From Physcomitrium patens (lineage: Eukaryota > Streptophyta > Bryopsida > Funariales > Funariaceae): a DNA stretch of 64,000 nt. Shown piece by piece: positions 1 to 10,400 of the stretch (position 1 is the first letter of the stretch; every line of letters begins with the position of its first letter). The notes under the pieces were generated by a model that saw nothing but the letters and a program-made list of their open reading frames with translations, did no database searches and was not told the DNA's origin. Made by a program: the position numbers and the translations under genes. Where the stretch lies: positions 14,836,795 to 14,900,794 of the forward strand of contig NC_037273.1 in the NCBI RefSeq assembly GCF_000002425.4, written 5' to 3'.

Positions 1-677
1 CTGTCATAAGTTCTACTGGCATATATCCTGTCACCGAGCTATATGTTGTTCGATCAGCCCATAATACAAATGACAAAAGCCGTGGCCACTCTTTAACTTT
101 CCCATTACAAGCTTTAACCAATGCTTTCACAATCGGTGGGTGACCACGTTCGCTTTTTGCATTCCCTTCCGGATTATAAGCAGTAGTCAGTGATAGTTTA
201 ACTCCACATCTTTTAAAGAACTTACGAGCTTCTTGTGCATTTAATTCTCCACGATTTGCAGTGATTTTTCCTACGCACCCGTAACCGCAAATGACATCTT
301 CAAGCAAAAACCTACAAATCCCCTCTGTAGATTTTGTCCTCAATGCTCTTCCTTCTACTTGATTTGATAAATCTTCATGAGCTAAAACCAAATATCTCAT
401 CTGCCATAACCCAACCGGCATAATAACCAAATCAACAACCCATTTAAAATGAATAGCCAGAGGATATGTAGGATGAAGACCATCTCGGTGTCGGATATTA
501 GAATATGATTGACAGATTTTACATGACTCTACAAATGAGAGCACATCTCGATACATATTTTTCCACCAATATCGTTCCTTGAGTTTAGCAAAAGTAGCCC
601 AGATTCCTCTATGCCCTGCCCATAAACTATCATGAAACTATTTTAATAATTTTAGTTTCTCTTCCCTTTTGCCTATC
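1..677 (-). pseudogene. Integrase domain of element E (partial, two stops)
   Basis: Translating the minus strand leftward from 677 gives an integrase: zinc-binding region with SCKICQ, then a core with WVVDLVIMP (first catalytic Asp), KITANRGEL and NAKSERGH (catalytic Glu), ending with VTGYMPVEL at the edge. The usual ADRGEL is ANRGEL here, so the second catalytic Asp is Asn. It continues the frame of the RT ORF, which ends at a TGA at 680. A TAG follows about 15 codons later. Both stops are one C-to-T change from Arg (CGA) and Gln (CAG) codons, so integrase was probably the C-terminal part of one pol polyprotein. Domain identity is secure; inactivity is inferred. Confidence 0.8.
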
Positions 678-679
678 AC

Positions 680-2926
680 TCATTGTGGCATCCCAATTCC
701 TTTCTTCGGTCTCTTCCATAAGAATCCATCTCGAAGTAAAAATCCATATGCTTTTTTTCTTATTTGTTTGAATTTTTCTGTAGGCCAATTCTCCTGCTTA
801 GTCAAGGTATTCAAATAATGACCAATATCCAATAATTCTCCTTCATAAGATTCTTCAAGAAATAGCTTGTCTTCTTCGTTGAGATTTGATATTGAATAGA
901 ATTTCAATCCGACATCATCAATGTCTTCAACCATTTCGTCCTCCTTCTCGTATCTCGCTTGAGATAGCATGTTTGCTACTAAATTGTCCTTCCCAGTGAT
1001 ATGCTTAAATTCTGGATTTAGTGACTTAATATAAGCAATCCATCTCAACATTGCAATATCTGGCGTTGAACAGTTAATAATCATTCCAAGCAATGGCAAG
1101 CAATCTGTTTCAATTACTACTACTGCCCCAATCAAATAGTCCTTTTCAGCTTTCATAGCCGAAACGACTCCCCAAAGTTCTCTTTTGACTTGCAAATATG
1201 CACGCTGACGAATACTTAAAACTTTAGCCCCAAATCGAACTGCAAATCTACTCCCATTTGAATCATCTTGACCCACAACCCATCCAACGGCAATTGGACT
1301 AGCGTCTACAATAAGAATCATTGGTCTATTGTACTTATAATCAACCTTCCTCAATATTGGAAGTGACATCAATAATTTCTTCAATCTTTGCATTACCTGA
1401 ATATGCCTTTCTTCCCATTCAAATCGGTAACCCTTGCATAACAGTTCATATAATGGATCCGCTATGTGAGCAAAATGAGGGATCCAGATTCGATAAAATA
1501 CACATGCACCCAAAAACTTGCGAACCTCTGTTAAAGAATCACAATCCTCTTTCATCCTTCCAATTGCATCAACTTTAGTCGGATCTGGTTTTCTTTCGTA
1601 GGATCCACATAAATGTCCAACAATTACAACCTCTCGTACTCCAAATACGGACTTCATACCCGATAATGTAAGATGAACTTCTCCAAGCCGAGTTAAAATC
1701 TTTTCATAATCTTGTATATGATCAACAACATATTTGCGACACCCCCTCATATCTAAAGTTTCATCCTTGTCTCCTTCTCTGCACCCTTTTATAGGAACAT
1801 CATCCAGAAAAGGCATAGTCTTTTCCGGAATAAAATCTCTCAATACCTTATTCATCCCATTCATCATATGTGCAACTGAGTTGGTCGCGCCTTGAGGAAG
1901 AGTGCACATTCTAACCAATCCAAGCGGTGTCCTCATCATTGTCATATCTCTACTTCCTTCGGCAAGTTGAAATTGATCATAACCTGAATACAAATCACCC
2001 ATTGAATAGATCGCCCTTCCAGCAAACGCCTCAGCAAATTCATCCACAATAGGTCCAATTCTTGCATTCCTGACAGTTACAGCATTCACCGACTGCATAT
2101 CTTGAATAAACCGTAGTGACCCATTCTTCTTAGGTACCGTAAACCATCGACTAGAATACGGTGCAAATAAAGGTTCTAATATTTTCATCTTTATCTTTTC
2201 TTTCAATAGTTCCACCAATTTAGGTAAATGTGCCCTCGATACTGGAATCGGTCTTAGATTCCAAGGTACATGCGGTACAATGAAGATAACCATAGGTGTT
2301 ATAATATTTGGATCCACACACCCAATTTCATGAGATTCGAAGGCAAACGATCTACCTTGTTTCGCCAACATCTTTTTGAAGCAAGTAATTTCCTCCGGCA
2401 ATAAAGAACCATCAGAACCAATCTTCAATTCTTCAAAAGTCTCTTCAGTAAACTGATGTCTAATACTCATTGGATCTCTTAAACTTTCTTCTTTTGATGC
2501 TTCTCCCATTTGTTCTTTAGAATCCTCTAGTAATGGTCCGGCAACAGGCTTTACCTTCTTATCTGCCGTTTTATACCTCGTCTCTACTGTGACTTCTGGT
2601 CCTTGAAAAGATTCAAGCATGGTATAAACCTCTCTCGAATGAATCTCAACAATCTTATCATTATCCCCTAACCCAATAGATGTAATCAATTCCAATGAAT
2701 CTTCCAGTCCATTTTCTTCATAAACACCTAAAATCCTCTCATCATCTTGCAATGCACCTATCTTGCATAATTGTCCTTCAATATTATATAATTTTTTTCT
2801 TTCTTTTCTTTTAAAATCATCAACTTTCTTATACATAATATTTCCATTCTCCAATATACCAATAAAACTCGCATCAAAGGCACCTTCATCTCGCGAGAGT
2901 ACCTCCTCTTTTGTACCTCCATAATC
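680..2926 (-). CDS. Reverse transcriptase-RNase H polyprotein of element E
   Basis: An open frame of about 749 codons; the pol frame is open from 2926, just below a TGA. Numbering from the TTG at 2854, residues 225-415 are RT: FTVPKKNG, then LYSGYDQF, then TLPQGATNS, then the FLDD catalytic box at 349-352 (usual form Y/F-x-D-D). The connection region has the KVDAIGRM and KFLGA segments near 430-450. RNase H follows at 510-635 with VDAS (Asp 517), RELW (Glu 559) and ETDC (Asp 584); its last acidic residue, expected in VADML, is Asn (VANML, 628). Gag-protease upstream is in another frame, so expression needs a frameshift or an indel has broken it. It copies element RNA to DNA in the virus-like particle. 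The native start is unknown because pol is normally cut from a polyprotein. Confidence 0.85.
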   Translation of the reverse strand, partial: DYGGTKEEVLSRDEGAFDASFIGILENGNIMYKKVDDFKRKERKKLYNIEGQLCKIGALQDDERILGVYEENGLEDSLELITSIGLGDNDKIVEIHSREVYTMLESFQGPEVTVETRYKTADKKVKPVAGPLLEDSKEQMGEASKEESLRDPMSIRHQFTEETFEELKIGSDGSLLPEEITCFKKMLAKQGRSFAFESHEIGCVDPNIITPMVIFIVPHVPWNLRPIPVSRAHLPKLVELLKEKIKMKILEPLFAPYSSRWFTVPKKNGSLRFIQDMQSVNAVTVRNARIGPIVDEFAEAFAGRAIYSMGDLYSGYDQFQLAEGSRDMTMMRTPLGLVRMCTLPQGATNSVAHMMNGMNKVLRDFIPEKTMPFLDDVPIKGCREGDKDETLDMRGCRKYVVDHIQDYEKILTRLGEVHLTLSGMKSVFGVREVVIVGHLCGSYERKPDPTKVDAIGRMKEDCDSLTEVRKFLGACVFYRIWIPHFAHIADPLYELLCKGYRFEWEERHIQVMQRLKKLLMSLPILRKVDYKYNRPMILIVDASPIAVGWVVGQDDSNGSRFAVRFGAKVLSIRQRAYLQVKRELWGVVSAMKAEKDYLIGAVVVIETDCLPLLGMIINCSTPDIAMLRWIAYIKSLNPEFKHITGKDNLVANMLSQARYEKEDEMVEDIDDVGLKFYSISNLNEEDKLFLEESYEGELLDIGHYLNTLTKQENWPTEKFKQIRKKAYGFLLRDGFLWKRPKKGIGMPQ

Positions 2927-2931
2927 TCATT

Positions 2932-4566
2932 TTACAGTGGTACCTCCCTAAAATCCTTAAATCCTTCAACAATCTTTGGCAATGGTTTCTCCCTCAACCT
3001 ATCTCGATTCCGTTCATAGTTAGGAGGTACTGTTAGAAATTGTACAGCTTTCCTCCCATCTTCGCTCCGTACCCTTGCATAAGCAGAAGCATCGTCAAGT
3101 ACTTTTGTTTCCATCCGTGTTGCCGTAATATAAGGTTGTCCTAAAATCAACGGATAAGACGTTGTATCTTGAACGAAGAAATGTTGCTCCGTCGCAACAT
3201 CCCCAATCTGAATTTTGACATCTGAACAAGCTCCATATAATTCGCCCCGTGTATTATTAGTTCCTCGAATTGCCCATCCATGTTCCATATCAATTGGCCA
3301 TTTTTGCTTCTTATAAAGATTTTTAGACATGAGATTTATTTCAGAACCATGGTCGACCAAAGCAACTATTGGTTCAACTATATCTCCTACCTTCACCAAT
3401 ACCTCAATAGTTGCCCTTGCCCAATGCTTTCGAGTATAATGGCTCAAAGTTTCCATTTCCTTGTCACTAGAATCTTCGAAACGTACTCGCTGATTATACC
3501 CATTCTTTTCATTTGTTGGTTGCTTGTAACCAATATCAACCTCTTCTTCATCTCTAAATATTCTTGCATCAATAGCATGACTCATTCCAGTTTCGTCCAT
3601 TAATTGTCTCTTTCGCTTAATGCTGTCAATGATAACATCATGAAACTCCTTCTTTACAATTCCCAAGACTTCTTTCAATGTGAATTCCACCTTAGCGTTT
3701 AATATACGTTCTTCCAACACCCCTTTCAAATTTGTTGCCGCTTCAATGTCAGAAAGTAGCTTATAAGCAATTGATTTGCCCTTATCTTTTGTCTTCGTTG
3801 TTTTTTCTCCCAATGATGATGAGGTATCCTTTACAGGCAATTCTTGTGAAGTTGCCTCCCGAGCCTTGTCTCTTCGAGTTTGCCTCTTAGAAGAATTTTC
3901 TTCTCTAGTATCATCAAAATTTCCTCGTCTCTTTTCTTCCATCAAAGCTTCATATTGGCTCTTAGCAATATATGCATGAACTGAAAGAGACTCAATATGA
4001 TCCTCCCAACCTGTTTTACCTCGTATTGTAGCTGCAGTTCTCAATAACACTTCTCGAGGTAATTTCCCTTCTTGCATTGTAGAAACGGCAGAAGCCCAAA
4101 ACTCACTAGTTTCCGTACTTCCACCAATTTCATCATCTACTCTAGCACCATAACTTGCACTTTCTCGTGCTACTGTTTCATGCTCTTTTAAGTAATCTTG
4201 AACCAATGCTCTCATTCTTCCCTTGCCAAAATTGGTTTGAAGAAGATCCTCTCTATTTTTCAATGCTATCTTCCCATCTTTCCAACAAATAATTCCCTGC
4301 CATATCATAGTATTAAATTCATTGCAATCTTTTCTAGTGTGTGAAGCATCATCACACCAAATGCATCTTTGTACATATCCTTGTTTTGAAACATTCTTCG
4401 AATTGTTTATAGAAGTATTCTCTTCAAGTCTTCCCAATTTGATTTGAAGATCTCGCATTCCTCGTATAATTTCTTCCATACCCATATCTGCTTTCTTTGA
4501 TAAGGATGTCGAAGGTTGAACTGTAGGCATTGTTGGTGGTGTTGTACGTACTGGAGGTTTGGGTGC
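2932..4566 (-). CDS. Gag C-terminal part with zinc knuckle, and protease, of element E
   Basis: 532 codons from the first start-type codon at 4530, in the same frame as the gag block at 4567-5304 and separated from it only by a TAA at 4567-4569 (CAA to TAA would explain it). Near residues 57-70 is a CX2CX4HX4C knuckle (CIWCDDASHTRKDC), which binds element RNA. A lysine-rich linker with KTKDKGKS lies mid-protein. The protease is near residues 390-470: VALVDHGSEINLMS, then the flap-side ILGQPYI. The active site is Asp-His-Gly rather than Asp-Ser/Thr-Gly; relic F has Asp-Tyr-Gly at the same place, so His appears ancestral. It ends at a TAA at 2932-2934, shortly before the pol frame. Confidence 0.75.
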   Translation of the reverse strand, partial: APKPPVRTTPPTMPTVQPSTSLSKKADMGMEEIIRGMRDLQIKLGRLEENTSINNSKNVSKQGYVQRCIWCDDASHTRKDCNEFNTMIWQGIICWKDGKIALKNREDLLQTNFGKGRMRALVQDYLKEHETVARESASYGARVDDEIGGSTETSEFWASAVSTMQEGKLPREVLLRTAATIRGKTGWEDHIESLSVHAYIAKSQYEALMEEKRRGNFDDTREENSSKRQTRRDKAREATSQELPVKDTSSSLGEKTTKTKDKGKSIAYKLLSDIEAATNLKGVLEERILNAKVEFTLKEVLGIVKKEFHDVIIDSIKRKRQLMDETGMSHAIDARIFRDEEEVDIGYKQPTNEKNGYNQRVRFEDSSDKEMETLSHYTRKHWARATIEVLVKVGDIVEPIVALVDHGSEINLMSKNLYKKQKWPIDMEHGWAIRGTNNTRGELYGACSDVKIQIGDVATEQHFFVQDTTSYPLILGQPYITATRMETKVLDDASAYARVRSEDGRKAVQFLTVPPNYERNRDRLREKPLPKIVEGFKDFREVPL

Positions 4567-5304
4567 TTATACTGTTTTCGGAATATTGCTCCTATCCTTC
4601 CTCCTTTCTTTTTTTGTAAGCAACCCCACCGCATCTTCAACGTTCTTCCACTTCGTTGTCAATCCTTCATCTTCTTCTTTGTCTTCAAGAAGGGGTTCTA
4701 ATTTCTCTTGCAGTTCTGTATCAGCAGCTTGAAGAAATAGATCAACTTTGTTCGGCTCCAATGTCAATTTTTCTACCTTCGATAATTGAGAGTACTGCCT
4801 CTCAAATTTCCTTAGTAGCTCTGTTGCTTGCAAATTCTTATTGGGCCGTTCAATCCATCCCAAAAATAGCTTCTTAGTAATGCGATCAGTATCTTCCAAG
4901 AAGTATTCGTCTTTCAATGCATGTGAAAAATCCTCCCATGAATTCCTATAACGATCCGTAATCGATGTAATGTGGTCTCTTATCTCCGGTATCGTGGCAA
5001 GTCCAAATAGTGCAACCATTTTCTTCTCATAAACCCGATTTAATTCCATTTCACAAACATAACATCTTAAATACCTTGAAATATTCCTCCCATCAAATTG
5101 ATCAATTTTATTGACCACTGCTTGCAATGCTTTGGTTGCCAAAGCTTCCTTTCGATCATTGCTTTGCTGTTGCTGCATTGACAATGAGAAGGCTTAAAAC
5201 AAACTAGCAATAGACGGATCCATGTGCATACCTTGTCCTTTAGAAGACTCCCCACCAAAAACTCCTCCCAAAAATCCTTCAAAATTTTTATTTTCGTTTT
5301 CCAT
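4567..5304 (-). pseudogene. Gag capsid region of element E (broken by stops)
   Basis: The best start is the ATG at 5304-5302 (MENENKNFEGFLGG). The frame meets a TAA at 5196-5194, reopens at once (an ATG lies at 5178) and runs to a second TAA at 4567-4569. Both fit CAA-to-TAA changes, so the intact gene probably ran through to the zinc knuckle and protease as one gag-protease protein. The region is charged and helical-looking, rich in Lys, Glu and Leu, with a Gln run near 5175, as usual for retrotransposon capsid proteins. No catalytic motif is expected. Assigned by position between LTR and zinc knuckle rather than by a family signature. Confidence 0.65.
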
Positions 5305-5391
5305 AAAGATAAAATCAACCGAAATCCAATACCTTCCACCTCAAGCGGAGAATTATAATTCCAACCTCTAAATCATGTAAATTATTCTTCA

Positions 5392-5410
5392 CGTCGGGTT
5401 CACCACTTTT
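5392..5410 (-). other. Candidate primer-binding site of element E
   Basis: Directly downstream of the 5' LTR (minus strand) is TGGTGAACCCGACG, starting two to four bases after the LTR's final CA. It begins TGG, as expected for pairing with a tRNA 3' CCA end. I could not match it to a specific tRNA from memory. Confidence 0.5.
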
Positions 5411-6658
5411 TGTCATATTACGTGCTTTCCTGCTCGAGAACGCGCCGAGCGTCTGGCTGTAGAAGGCAGTATGGAGATTCGCGGATAGTCAAGCAGTCTA
5501 TCAGTTTTGACTGCTGGAATATAAACGACTGCAACAATGTACCATAAATCTATACGGATGTTCTTCGACTGCTTGTCGAAGTCCTTTTTGCCCCAGCCGG
5601 TAGGTCTCTAGACGTTACAGAGAACCCCGAACAACCCAAACTGTTAATCTTCAATACTGCTTTATACTTACGATCTTGTATCCACTGACTGTCTTGTTAG
5701 ATTAACCCAATAAATTTCATTCACTCTGCATACTCAATCCTATAGACATCCTTTTAATCCTTCAATCACAGATGTAACTCATTTTCACAAAACAGTTAAG
5801 AGTATTCAAACCCACTTCATTAAAAATCGCGATTCACCATTACAATACTGACTTCAGCAGCGATTACCTCAGTCTTCCCAAAACTCTATGAAGAAGAAAA
5901 ATCCAAATTCTATGTCTTTCCTTCCTCGACCCAAAGCATGAAGCTCCTCTCTCTTATCTCCTTGATCTTCAAAAACCTCCAAAAAAAACCGATCTAGTAA
6001 CCTTACAAAAAGCTTTCTGCCCGCTCCCCCGATTCTCCTTCAAACTTATTCTCTCCCTAACCTTATCCTCTTGAATTCCTTCAATCTTCCGTCTTGGATC
6101 CAAAATTGGCTCCCGCCGTCAGAGCTTAGATCCGAAATTGGCTCACGTCATCAAGGCCTTCTCCTCCGTTTTTATCTTTAAGAGATCCATTTATCGTAAA
6201 CAACGTTCCCTGAAACGGCACAAAGAATAGGATAGCCTGAAACAAAATCGAAACCCCGTACTCGGGTCCACATTGAGTCGCCCGACCAATTCAGGTCCCA
6301 TATTGAGAAAGATGCCCGTAGTAACCTGGATGTTCGCATAATTGGATCAAATTGGGTTGCCCGACCAATTCAGGTCTCATATTGGGTAAGAGGACCCGGA
6401 TTGGATTCTCGAAATTGGATCCAATTGGCTCTTCGAACCCGTCGTGTGAATTAGTCCTTCTCTTCCTACTGACTCCCGTTATTGGAATTGAATGGAGCAT
6501 TTCAGTATGCCCCGAATGACTGTAACGAGGTGACTGAACCTGGCCACTCAGTATTTGTACAGGAGTTGGTCGATGCTCCGAATATTCGAGGTAACTGAAT
6601 ATTAATAAAATTCCCCTTTCTTTTTATTTTCACTGTATACTTGTATTACAACACGACA
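5411..6658 (-). repeat. 5' LTR of element E (1248 bp)
   Basis: Starts TGTCATATTACG and ends CACGACA on the plus strand, so TG...CA ends and a short terminal inverted repeat (TGTCRT...AYGACA) are visible. It matches the solo LTR at 22214-23547 over nearly its whole length with scattered differences. The solo copy is 86 bp longer, mostly because of an extra segment near 23175-23240. Within this LTR the segment around GACCAATTCAGGTC...CATATTG occurs twice (about 6275 and 6365), an internal direct repeat. No other gene is seen here; the reading frames inside are incidental. Confidence 0.88.
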
Positions 6659-6829
6659 ACGTCTAATCAAGAATGTCTAATTTCCTAACTAGTCAGTTTC
6701 AATAACCAAAACTAACCATCAATCATTTCCTAACTATCACAACCTTTTCAATTCTGTCGGTAATCATTATTATGAAGACTCCCTCCTTCCTCTGATTAAA
6801 TCCATCTCGGATTTACGTATAATATAGAT

Positions 6830-7880
6830 ATAACTAGTTCCCATTAACACGTGCTGTGAAGTGGATTTCCAAAAAATCTTTCAATTGAACGGAACCATTA
6901 GGGAAACCTTCCACCACCCAATATGGTCCATACCATCGTACTTAAAATTTATCGAGAAAGTTGTTAAAGCGGCTATCATAAAGTAGCACCAGATCATTGG
7001 GCATAAAATATTTTATTGTAACTTACTATTGTAATAATTCTTTCAACGGCACTGTGTAGCTTCCATGATCAAGAGAGCCATAGCCCTAGCTTCACCCAAT
7101 TTCTCCAATTGGACTAACCTATATTGAATAGATTCTCTCTCTCTTTCATACGTTCATCCAACACAATTCGTAAAATTTGGACCTCCAATTCAATTGGTAG
7201 AATTGTCTCATGACCATATATCAATTGAAATGGAATAGAATTGATAATTACTTTGTACTCAATACGGTACGCCCATAAAGTTGCAAACAATTTAGTGTCC
7301 CTATCGGTTCCCGCTCTTGAAATAGTCTTTGTTAAGATCTTACTTTGGATACCATTTATCTTTTTGGTCTGGCCATTGGCCCGTGGATGATAAGGTGTAG
7401 TCTTATAGTACTTGATCTCATACTTCGCTGTTAATGCTTCAATTATTGCATTAATAAAATGTGTATCGCGATCACTAACCAATTCCTTTGGACAGCCAAA
7501 ACGAGTGATAATGTTCTCATATAAAAATATTGCTACGATATTGGTATTATTAATTTTTGTTGCCATGGCTTTCGTCCATTTGGTGATATAATCAGTGGCT
7601 ACTAGAATATAATATTTATGTCCATTTTAAGAGGCAGGTGCAATGGATCCTACAAAGTCAATACCTCATTTTTTGAATGGTGCCTGTGCCAAAATTGGTA
7701 CCAATTGCATTGTAGAAGTTCTAGTAGGGTGACCAATTCATTGGCAAGGATCACAATGATGAACATATTGGTGTGCATTTGAAAATATTATTGACCACCA
7801 TATCCAGCCATTGAAGCCTTGCGTGCGGTGCTATCACCCGCAAAATGTCCTCCATAACTGTCCAAATGACATTCGTCCAA
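6830..7880 (-). pseudogene. Integrase of element C (broken)
   Basis: Read leftward from about 7880: a zinc-domain tail (GGHFAGDSTARKA), DPCQ, then FKK-stop-GIDFVGSI with the first catalytic Asp, KYYILVATDYITKW, and an open stretch 7566-7114 with FGCPKELVSDRDTHF (second Asp) and YHPRANGQTKKIN. The catalytic Glu expected after GQT is Lys (GAA to AAA). The C-terminal part (about 7110-6830) matches the integrase end of element D at 63693-64000. Several stops and at least one frame change interrupt it. Domain identity is firm, and loss of activity is near certain. Confidence 0.8.
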
Positions 7881-8099
7881 AATTGTACAAACTTCACTTT
7901 GAAAGATGCAATGGTATAAAATTCCATCCCGCCTTTGTTTGTACAAGGCATCTCCAATCATGGTATACGATGTACTTTTTAAAATCAGATGCTTCTTTAA
8001 TTTTTCATTATAAAAAATGAAAAAAGTCTGAAACGTTAGGTATTAGATCAATTCACCATATTCGGATGTAATGACATCCATAGCGAATAGTTGTGCATC

Positions 8100-9400
8100 T
8101 AAAAGAGCATCATTTATCAGCTCATTATCCATTATATTAGATAAATGAGATAAGTGATCTGCATTGCCATGTTTCTTGTCAAGTCGAACCTTAATCGTAA
8201 AGATGAATTCCTAGAGAAGTAACTCCCATCGAGCAATTTGTCTGCTCAATTGAGGTTTATTTATCATGTACTTAAGCGCATCATGATCAATGTGGAACAC
8301 AAATGGATATCCAAGTAGATAGTGGCAAAATTTCTGTATAGAGTAGATCATTTTAAGGGCTTCTCGCTCGGTAGTATTATAATTTTATTCTACAGCAACG
8401 AATTGTCGGCTCGCATAATATATGGGATGATCTAATCCTTTTTCATCCTTTTGACTAAGAATGGATCCAATAGCAATATTGGACGCATCCACATAAACAT
8501 GAAATAATTTTATCCAACAAGGTATTATAAGAATTGAGGTAGATACCAATTTTTGTTTCAATTCGTCAAATACAAAAGTACAATCTTTAGTCCAAATTGG
8601 GCTAAATCCGTCTGACAGGGATTTCTTTACCAAGTGGATTAACGGTTGACAGATAACCGCAAAGGATTCAATAAAATGCTGATAGTAGCTGACATGGCCG
8701 ATGAAACTGCACACGCCTGACAACGTATCTGGCTTTGGTAAACCTAATATACAAGTAACTTTATCGGGGTTCATAGGGAAACCTTCAACAGAGACAATGT
8801 GTTCCAATAGCTTCTCCAATGGTATGCCAAATTGATACTTTTTTAAATTTAGAGATGTCCCATACATGTCGCATTGATTCAAATAATTATCTAGACATGC
8901 TAAATGTTCAACTATTGTGTTAAATGTGCAGAAATTATCCAGAATTATCTCCATTGATAAACGTAGGTAATCTTGAAATGCTTGTATCATTACTTGTTGA
9001 AAAGTAGCTAGGACATTATATAACCCAAATGGCATTACTTTATATGTAAATTTACCCAAATCAGTGGTACACGTAGTCTTCAACTGGTCCTCTGCGGTAA
9101 TTTTAATTTGATTATACCCCAAAAATCCGTCCAAAAATGAGTAACATTCATGTCCGACCACTGCATCCAAAATACTGTCTGTAAACGGTAACAAAAAATA
9201 GTCCTTTTTAATAGCCGCATTTAACTTTCAAAAATCCTAACATATCCTGATTTTTCCATTCTTCTTTGGTACCATCACGATTGGCGACACCAATGCACTA
9301 TGCAAAACAAGATAAATAAAATACACGTTGAGAAGTTTATCTAATTCCTCTTTTCCTAAAAAGAAATATTTTAGGTTAAGCTAGTGTTGTCTCTGACGAA
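8100..9400 (-). pseudogene. Reverse transcriptase-RNase H of element C (inactive)
   Basis: The open core is 9194-8385: FLDGFLGYNQIKI, then KVMPFGLYNVLATFQ, then the catalytic box as ILDNF where family members have a Y-x-D-D-F/L type motif, so one catalytic Asp is Asn. Next come the connection segment (FIGHVSYYQHFI) and the start of RNase H (VYVDASNIAIGSILSQ). After a stop at 8385 the same frame resumes with RNase H (FHIDHDALKYMINKPQLSRQIARW, given in part) and GNADHLSHL. The N-terminal RT segment continues right of 9194 past a further stop. The element could not have copied itself with this protein. Confidence 0.82.
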
Positions 9401-10199
9401 GTAGCGTAACACCCTCTTCCAGAATAATCTAGTGCTCATATACATCAGCTAGAATCCCTTTCAAATCTACATACGACCATGCAAAGGCAAATTTGTGACA
9501 GATGAAAAATTATTTCTAAGCATCCAATTTTGTACCTATAATACCGATATATATTTTAATTAGCTGTGGCATTTCATTGGTGCCTAAGTTAATGGATTGG
9601 CATACAGGATCTTCAACAACCTTTGATTTAATTATCTTCTCCTGATCTGAATATCTTATATTATGTGACATATGGGAACTATCCAATTCTGGTTCCAATG
9701 TGTTGACTCTATTGACTGTGGGATTATTCATCCATTAGACAATAGCATAATCCGAGTTAGTCGCATCTTCCTGATATAGTAAATATTCGTCGAGACCTCC
9801 ACATTGGTAGAATCCTGCCTTTGCTGTTGAAGTGTTTTGTCCTACCCCAAATTGCAGTGAATCTATAGCATCATCATCTTTCTCAATCAATGGACTCTTG
9901 TTGTCCGATGTAAATTTTGATTCTGGCAATTGAGATTCTCCATGATATTGTATCGGGTACAAATGTAGAATAATCTGGTCACGGCCTTTTTCAATTGTCA
10001 ATGTGCCTCGGCCCTAATCGTTCTTAGCTTTGACTTGATAAAGCCAAGGTCTGCCCAATAAAATGAGATACGATAATATAGAATTGTGTAATCGAAATAT
10101 AATATAATTAATTTTGTATATCAATCCTGCGATTACAGTGGCAATATTACGTAAGATTTCGATTGGTCTTATCCGACTATGATTTGCCATTCACAAGAT
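9401..10199 (-). pseudogene. Linker between protease and RT of element C
   Basis: Open pieces at 9516-9731 and 9735-10001 are in this interval, rich in Asp, Ser, Asn and Gln and without a recognised domain. They lie where pol of this family has a poorly conserved stretch between protease and RT, so they are probably decayed polyprotein. No independent gene is supported. Confidence 0.4.
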
Positions 10200-10340
10200 C
10201 AATGTCATAGGTAGCAATTACTTTAGATTCAAGTCCTCTATTGTATCCGCGTTCATTAAATTTACACTGGAGCCACCATCGACTTGTACCCCTAGAATTA
10301 AAATGCCATCGATTGATATATCAATTGTTGGTGCTCCTGG
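10200..10340 (-). pseudogene. Aspartic protease fragment of element C
   Basis: The minus strand reads ILILGVQVDGGSSVNLMNADTI across about 10250-10310. Asp-Gly-Gly followed by SSVNLM is the active-site signature of Tat/Ogre-like retroelement proteases. Flanking frames contain stops. It would have cut the element's own gag-pol. Confidence 0.65.
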
Positions 10341-10400
10341 ATCTGGGTTTAAGCTAACTTCATGAATTTCTTTAGTGCAAGATCTTCATCGTATTAACGT

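Larger units (their letters stand above)
1..6658 (-). mobile_element. Ty3/gypsy LTR retrotransposon E (3' part beyond the left edge)
   Basis: A minus-strand element whose order, reading leftward, is 5' LTR (5411-6658), short leader, gag-protease (5304-2932), RT-RNase H (2926-680) and integrase (677 to the edge). The 3' LTR must lie outside the window. The RT box is FLDD and the integrase core resembles that of elements abundant in basidiomycete fungi (family knowledge, no search run). Coding frames are long but carry several stops, so this copy is probably dead though fairly young. It abuts element C at 6659, whose integrase end and 3' LTR are missing there, so E may have inserted into C. A second, far more decayed copy is at 13900-16030 and a solo LTR is at 22214-23547. 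Confidence 0.85.
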
